From NCBI RefSeq assembly GCF_029784155.1, contig NC_073693.1, positions 355,636,591 to 355,700,590 on the forward strand: a DNA stretch of 64,000 nt. The letters are read 5' to 3'. The notes under the pieces are model-generated. The model ran no database searches and was not told the DNA's origin. It saw only the letters and a list, made by a program, of their open reading frames with translations. The stretch's first letter is position 1. Each line of letters opens with the position of its first letter. Below are positions 58,303-64,000 of this stretch, piece by piece. Origin of the DNA: Uranotaenia lowii. Taxonomy: Eukaryota; Arthropoda; Insecta; Diptera; Culicidae. A program made the translations under genes and the position numbers.

Positions 58303-58850
58303 TAACCCTCACCGTTAAAGCCGCAAATTCATTTCATAAAACAAATTCACGGTGATTTCTCCTCTTAAAATAATAAAAATAATTCAGCTATAAAAATCAA
58401 TCACAAAACATCGTTCCGATAATCGAAAATAGTTAGGCCAAGATTTCTGACCGTTGACCGTATGCGACAACTCAATCCAGTTGGAACATCCGCACAAAAC
58501 GAAAATAAGAAATCTACCTAGCCATCGATGGAACGATATCGCACAATAGAAGACTTAACAGAGCAACCACATGCTAAATTTTTTGTCCGTTCGGCACATG
58601 TGCACACTCACATGGCAGTCGAACCATCCAAAATTAACTGTATCGAAAAATGTAGTGCCTTCTCTATTGGGTACTACTTCTTCAATACAGTTAATTGATG
58701 CGGGACAAAGAATTTAGCATGTGGTCAAGCTTCTATTTCAAATGCTCTTTGCTCTTTTCACCACTTTAGAATTTTCTTCTGATCTTCTATCCGTCTTTCA
58801 TTTCAACTCTTTAACCCTCACCGATAAAGCCGCAAATTCATTTCATAGGT
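58303..58850. repeat. Direct repeat pair enclosing a small palindromic MITE
   Basis: TTAACCCTCACCG(T/A)TAAAG followed by CCGCAAATTCATTTCATA occurs at about 58303-58340 and 58812-58848 in the same orientation. It resembles the TTAACCCTCA tip of the piggyBac-like family. Between them at 58567-58727 a small palindromic element has ends CCACATGCTAAATT(T/C)TTTGTCC and a core hairpin AATTAACTGTAT. Confidence 0.6.
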
Positions 58851-59411
58851 AAAAATAGGTATCCGGTAAGGTAATTTTGAGGTGTGGTTTCAAGGTAAAA
58901 TTTCAAAGTGTTGATGAAAATTTATAAAAATTATATGCCTATATATATCAGAATGATTAATCATCTGCAAATTGGCCAGGTATATACACGGATGCCGGAA
59001 TACCTGTAAAAATTTATAAAATTGTAGATTTTATAAATTTCCAACTGGTTTTGGAGGTGATTGATACATTCTTCCAGAATTAACTCAAACAGTCACACGA
59101 AATACATTCACCCACAACAAATGACACGAAGCCATGGTGCCGGGTATGACACACTATGCATTGGAGATATGCCGATTTGATAATCTAAAGAATGCAGAGC
59201 TTTCATACTTTAGTAAAACTGCGGTGAATCCGTGCACCCATGGTGAATTACCTACATACAAACATATAAATCTTCAAAAGTTCAATGCCTGAAACTTAAT
59301 ATTCATCAAATGCGAACACTAGATTATAAAAATATCTTTCGAAATTTTGAATATTAAAGTATATATTTTTGAAGGTACATATATCACATTTTTAACACCT
59401 AAAGGTTGGTA

Positions 59412-60014
59412 CCGTAAAACGGGTTAACTTTGATCACCGGGGTAACTTTGACCAACAATAAATTTTTGCACATTATCATCAATAACTCAGTCTAAAGTTT
59501 GAATTTTTGAAAACAGTGCTCTACGTTCGAAAGCCTATAAATTGAGTAACTCGCAAAATTTGATTTGTATTTGATTTTTTTTTTCTGTTCGTAAAAATGT
59601 AATTTCAAAATCTTTTTTCTTTGTATATGTATAGTTATAGTGCTATTTTCATAGTTATTTAATGATATTTTCTTATATTTCAAATATAAGGACCTTTTCC
59701 AAGAGTAAGCCCGTACTGGAAAAACGGATAGGAACCCTATCAAATGGTTTACTTTGAAGAATAAAATGAAAATGAAAACAGAGGGAGGGCCTAGGGGAAT
59801 GTGTCAAGGTAATATTTTATTTGTATTTTGAAGCTAAAACTATTTAGCAATTGTTATTATTTTTGCCCCTGAATGTATGCAGCATCATTGTTTTTTTTTC
59901 CATTATAAATGTTTTTAAAAGAAAACGTTAAAAAGCAAGGTAAAATTTATTGATGAACAGAAACAATATTAGAATAATATTTAAAAAAGTGATCAATCTT
60001 ATCCCGGGTTACGG
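59412..60014. mobile_element. TA-flanked MITE (family F, copy 2)
   Basis: TA (59410-59411, 60015-60016) flanks CCGTAAAACGGGTTAAC and, inverted, CCGTAACCCGGGATAAG. It shares GATCACCGGGGTAACTTTGA with copy 1 at 31372-32023. Confidence 0.8.
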
Positions 60015-60426
60015 TATGAAACTTTGTTATTTTCATGAAACCAATAAAATATATGTCCAGCTGAATTTTCACTTGAAGATAAACTACAAGTTCTTTCACG
60101 ATCAAAAAATTATAATCAATAATTCATTGCATAATTAGAATCTTGTAAAAAATTTTTCATTGAAACCTAGGTTTTTCAAACAACTAAATCTTCAAGATGA
60201 TTTCAAACTTTATTTTATATTTGTATTATTTTTTTGGGGGCTTAAAATTGTTTTATTGAAGTCAGATATAAGATTTGTTTACATATCATATCACGTCTCT
60301 AAGTTCAAATGAAATTCTAACGCTGCAACATGTTATCTGCTATTGCTTGAATCAATAAAGCTGATGTAACTACTTAGATATTTGAATATTTTAAATTTGT
60401 TTTCTTTGCTGAATTTTAAGACTGGT

Positions 60427-60926
60427 NNNNNNNNNNNNNNNNNNNNNNNNNNNNNNNNNNNNNNNNNNNNNNNNNNNNNNNNNNNNNNNNNNNNNNNNNN
60501 NNNNNNNNNNNNNNNNNNNNNNNNNNNNNNNNNNNNNNNNNNNNNNNNNNNNNNNNNNNNNNNNNNNNNNNNNNNNNNNNNNNNNNNNNNNNNNNNNNNN
60601 NNNNNNNNNNNNNNNNNNNNNNNNNNNNNNNNNNNNNNNNNNNNNNNNNNNNNNNNNNNNNNNNNNNNNNNNNNNNNNNNNNNNNNNNNNNNNNNNNNNN
60701 NNNNNNNNNNNNNNNNNNNNNNNNNNNNNNNNNNNNNNNNNNNNNNNNNNNNNNNNNNNNNNNNNNNNNNNNNNNNNNNNNNNNNNNNNNNNNNNNNNNN
60801 NNNNNNNNNNNNNNNNNNNNNNNNNNNNNNNNNNNNNNNNNNNNNNNNNNNNNNNNNNNNNNNNNNNNNNNNNNNNNNNNNNNNNNNNNNNNNNNNNNNN
60901 NNNNNNNNNNNNNNNNNNNNNNNNNN
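60427..60926. other. Assembly gap, 500 N
   Basis: Exactly 500 N, a placeholder gap. Confidence 0.99.
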
Positions 60927-61559
60927 CAACAGAATTAGCAACTTTTTTTTAAATTTATTTGATCATTGTGATTTTAACATATATAAGATTATTCATCCCT
61001 CAAACAAAACTAGCAAGGTTCTCATCGGTTACTAGAGCAATCAGTTGTGCTAGCGATTGCTATCATTGCTATGTTGAACTTGTCTCTCATATACTCTTTT
61101 ATGTCTCTCATACCTATTAGAAAAAAAATAGGAACGACATTCGCAACACGGTAGTGTTACGAATGTCGTTCCTATGAATGTTATTTCAATAGTTTTCGGG
61201 CAACAATAAGATCCGGAGAGACATCAATGACGAATGACCGTTAAGTCATTCAAAAGTGTGTAAAACGAACCAAGAAGAACACTATTTTGATTCACGGTAA
61301 CGCGAAAACAAAACACTTCACTTCAAATAATGTACGTTTACTTTCTTACTCAAGATTCCAGCGCTGATTGCCCGACGCGAAGTCAAAGATTTCTACTGTA
61401 GACGATTTGGAGCTTGCAAAATCACTGCATATCAAAATCACTTGTTATCAATAGTTAATAGTCTTTCGATTTGGATTTGTAGCTTCTTAGTCAACTCTAT
61501 TTCGATGTCTTCTGAATAATATAGCCAGCGCCCACTGTCGACATTGTCTGAACTTTGTG
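60927..61559. other. Spacer with a 22-bp hairpin
   Basis: ATAGGAACGACATTCGCAACAC (61128-61149) and its inverse with one mismatch (61154-61175) are separated by only four bases. No gene seen. Confidence 0.7.
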
Positions 61560-61617
61560 TAACAAAAAAGTAGTGGTCTAGAAAATATCTCGCCACAAGT
61601 ACTCAAAAATCACAGTA

Positions 61618-62581
61618 CACTGAGGTTTTTTTACGCGGTTTTTTTACACGGTTTATTTGACGCGGCTTTTTTTACGCGGATTTTCGAATTAAAGTGGTTT
61701 TTTTTACGCGGATTTTCGAATTAACGCGGTTTTTGAGAGAAAATATTCTAAGACTTTTTCAAAGGAAAACACTTAGAATTTTTTCGTAGTTGGGAAAATC
61801 TTAGCTCTGAGACCAAGAACGTGATACATGAGATCTGAGACCTGGAACTTGAGACCTGAGACCTGAGACCTAAGACCTGAGACATGAGACCTGAGATTTC
61901 AGACCTGAAGTATGAGACTCGAGATCTGAGACAGGAGACTTGAGACCTGAGACCTGAGACATGAGACCTGAGATTTCAGACCTGAAGTATGAGACTCGAG
62001 ATCTGAGACAGGAGACATGAGACATGAGACTCGAGACTTGAGACATGAGACATGAGACATGAGACCTGAGACATGAGACATGAGACATGAGACATAAGAC
62101 ATGAGACCTGAGACATGAGACATGAGACCTGAGACATGAGACCTGAGACATGGAACATGAGACTTGAGACATGAGACATGAGACGATCTGAATTCCACAC
62201 TGTCAAATAAGCCTCACTATACTGTACTATTCTATTAATCTAATTGATTTTGTTTTTTATCATAAAAATAAACTATCATTGTACGCAAATTTTTAAATAA
62301 TCATGCTTCTTACGCGTTTTTTAGTAACGTGCTTTTTTGCGCGAATTTTGAATTAAAATGGATTTTTTACGTGGATTTTCGAATTTTGGGTTTTTTTTAC
62401 GTGGATTTTCGAATTAACTAGGTTTTTTTTTTACGCGGATTTTCGAATTAACGCGGTTTTTATACGCGGATTTTTGAATTAACGCGGTTTTTTTCTACGC
62501 AGATTTTCGAATTTACGCGGTTTTTTTTTACACGAATTTTTTTTACGCGGGACGAAATACCGCGTAAAAAAAACAACAGTG
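61618..62581. mobile_element. TA-flanked MITE with ACGCGG repeats and an inner minisatellite
   Basis: TA (61616-61617, 62582-62583) flanks ends CACTGAGGTTTTTTTACGCG and, inverted, CACTGTTGTTTTTTTTACGC. Both halves hold many copies of a unit built on ACGCGGATTTTCGAATTA. The centre is an 8-bp minisatellite. The insertion splits an RT reading frame, which supports the ends. Confidence 0.83.
61803..62185. repeat. 8-bp minisatellite, unit GAGACATG/GAGACCTG
   Basis: About 46 units with mixed C/A variants, including a duplicated longer block (TTTCAGACCTGAAGTATGAG at about 61896 and 61974). Long Ser/His/Val/Leu/Met frames on the minus strand are artefacts of the unit. Confidence 0.92.
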
Positions 62582-63439
62582 TATACATTTTGCCAAAATT
62601 TTCGTGGAATACTTCAACATAATCAAAGAAACAGGAGTTTATCCTGTATCTCAAACTGCAAGAATGATCCCTATCTTCAATTCTGGTGATCAAATTGATG
62701 TTAACGACCCATTTCAACCTTGAGCGTTTTCAGGAAAATTTTTGAGAAGCTTTTAATAAACAGAATGAACAGCTTTTTAAATGAAACAACATTTGTTTTA
62801 CCATTTACAATACGGTTTCGAATCAATTCCAGCAATCTGCGAGCTGATGCATTCTGTAATTTTAAAAACTAGACACAAAAAATTGTGGATGGTCTTTATC
62901 TCGACCTGAAAAAATGCTTTTGACACTTTAAACCACGAAGTATTGAACAAACTTGAGTGCTTTAGTATAAGTAGCTTAGTCAACGACTTAATACGCAGCT
63001 ATTTATCAATTAAAAACAATTTGTCTGCTTAGGAGAAGAAAAGAGCTCCCTAGAGAAGTTGAAGTTTGGTTTTCCGCCACTAGCTAAGGCAGCAATATCG
63101 GACCATTACTTTTCCTACTTTACATAAACGATCTAAGTAAGCTGCCGTTACACGGTATACCTCGCCTGTACCATAGAGAACAGACTTACAAGCTAGCCCA
63201 CGAAACTTGTGTAAAATTTTCAACGATCGTTTTGAACCACTTTTTGTTTTTTGGCTGGGCCACCAGATGCCTCCAAACACACCAAAGAGAACTGTCAAAA
63301 CCAAATTGAGAAAAAAAAACAAAATTTTGGTCAGTTTTGAACAGGTCGTATGAACTGTTTGGCATGTTTCAAGAAAATTGCTGTTAAAGTTTCGTAACAC
63401 TTTCGTTCGGTTGCATAATGGAAAAATAACTTAAAAGTT

Positions 63440-63633
63440 GGGGCTTGTGATATAGCTCAGTTGGCAAGTCTGTTGTCGCCTGAGCCGATGTCCGTGAGTT
63501 CGAGCCCAAGAGTAAACATCGAACACAGTTGTACCGGATAAGTTTTTCAATAACGATCCGCCAACTGTAACGTTGATAAAGTCGCGAATGCCATTAAGAT
63601 GGTAAAACGACTATAATCGAAACAAAAAAAAAA
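63440..63633 (+). mobile_element. tRNA-derived SINE
   Basis: A tRNA-like head with A box TATAGCTCAGTTGG (63461-63474) and B box GAGTTCGAGCCC (about 63496-63507), a non-tRNA body, and an A-rich tail. TAAAAGTT is duplicated at 63432-63439 and 63634-63641. Length 194 bp. Both pol III boxes look intact, so transcription is possible. Confidence 0.88.
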
Positions 63634-63641
63634 TAAAAGTT

Positions 63642-64000
63642 AATCGCTATTTCCTTCAAGCTGGATGTGCTAAATTTTGGACAACGGGATGCCATATGAT
63701 GTGTGAAAGTGATGTGTGAAGTGAAAGTAACCCGCTTTGAGATGTCTAGAATCAGTTCTGGTGGATATGACTGATCGTCAATAATGTTCCTAATTGACTG
63801 GATTTAGCCGGTTTGTCCTCTGACGATAACCGTTCAAGAAGTGCAAATTGATTGCAAAACTGTTAGTTATTTCGACTGCCTCAGTAATGCAAGAATAAAG
63901 GAATGAATAAAAGTACTTTTTATACGGTTTTTACTTGCTGACTTTCTTGGTGAGTAAAACAACTTTTTTTTTAATTTACATAACGTTTCAAGTTTAATTT
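63642..64000. other. Unassigned end of window
   Basis: Nothing recognised. A GTGATGTGTGAA motif is repeated near 63700-63722. Confidence 0.4.

Larger units (their letters stand above)
61560..63165 (+). pseudogene. Non-LTR reverse transcriptase relic split by a MITE
   Basis: KSSGLENISPQVLKNHS lies at about 61566-61615; after the MITE (61618-62581) the text continues FAKIFVEYFNIIKETGVYP, ARMIPIFNSGDQIDVND, KIFEKLLINRMNSFLNET, PFQYGFESIPAICELMHS and LYLDLKKAFDTLNHEVLNK to about 62950, then weak GVPQGSNIGPLLF and YINDLS remnants to 63140. These are RT motifs 1-5 of a non-LTR element. Many frame breaks and stops; dead. The motif order fixes the plus strand. Confidence 0.8.

Noticed and set aside
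61870..62206. Ser/His/Val/Leu-rich frames of about 100 codons on the minus strand
   Set aside because: Translations of the GAGACATG minisatellite in three frames.

Overview
This is eukaryotic DNA, almost certainly from an insect and most likely a mosquito (Culicidae). The evidence is the very high density of transposon fossils, AT-rich non-coding DNA, a 63-bp GT-AG intron, and element types common in mosquitoes: a DD37E mariner relative, long-arm foldback MITEs, I- and Jockey-like non-LTR elements and tRNA-derived SINEs. Two gaps of exactly 500 N (9106-9605, 60427-60926) are scaffolding gaps. There are no bacterial features. The species call is inference; the repeat structures are read directly from the sequence.

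Layout. 0-3 kb: a dead Tc1-like DD34E transposon abutting a Penelope-like fragment that is split by a TA-flanked MITE. 3.3-4.26 kb: the only complete gene model, on the minus strand, a small secreted protein with five SGK-VATT repeats, two introns and a TATA box. 4.8-8.1 kb: a TTAA-flanked piggyBac-like MITE, then a MITE copy carrying a foldback element with CACAGTG ends and 5-bp duplications. 10-14.7 kb: palindromic MITEs, reverse transcriptase scraps and a possible exon behind a very good 3' splice site at 12445. 16.2-20.1 kb: a 4-kb T-rich tandem array of 7- and 8-bp units with a higher-order repeat. 23.2-24.4 kb: a degenerate 9-bp array of opposite strand bias. 25.9-33.7 kb: a TTAA-flanked element and a hAT element with an 8-bp duplication, each holding a retroposon flanked by a 24-nt direct repeat. 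36.4-37.8 kb: the second piggyBac-like copy, in opposite orientation. 38.1-43.6 kb: a decayed I-clade retrotransposon (reverse transcriptase, RNase H, Cys motif) broken by a CACAGTG foldback, a SINE, a partial CACAGTG element and a MITE that holds a smaller hAT-type MITE. 47.6-53.2 kb: a dead DD37E mariner relative and Jockey-like fragments, one interrupted by a foldback. 53.9-54.6 kb: an LDL-receptor class A exon on the minus strand with two weaker Cys-rich candidate exons beside it, all ending in phase 1. 55.8-62.6 kb: more TA-flanked MITEs, one enclosing a minisatellite. 61.6-63.6 kb: another reverse transcriptase fossil and a tRNA-derived SINE.

The host contribution is therefore small: one compact secreted-protein gene and at least one exon of an extracellular LDLa protein lying among large transposon-filled introns. 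Most of the biology here is nested transposition. In many cases the target sequence is recognisable (a coding frame or a sister MITE), so target-site duplications can be checked inside the window.
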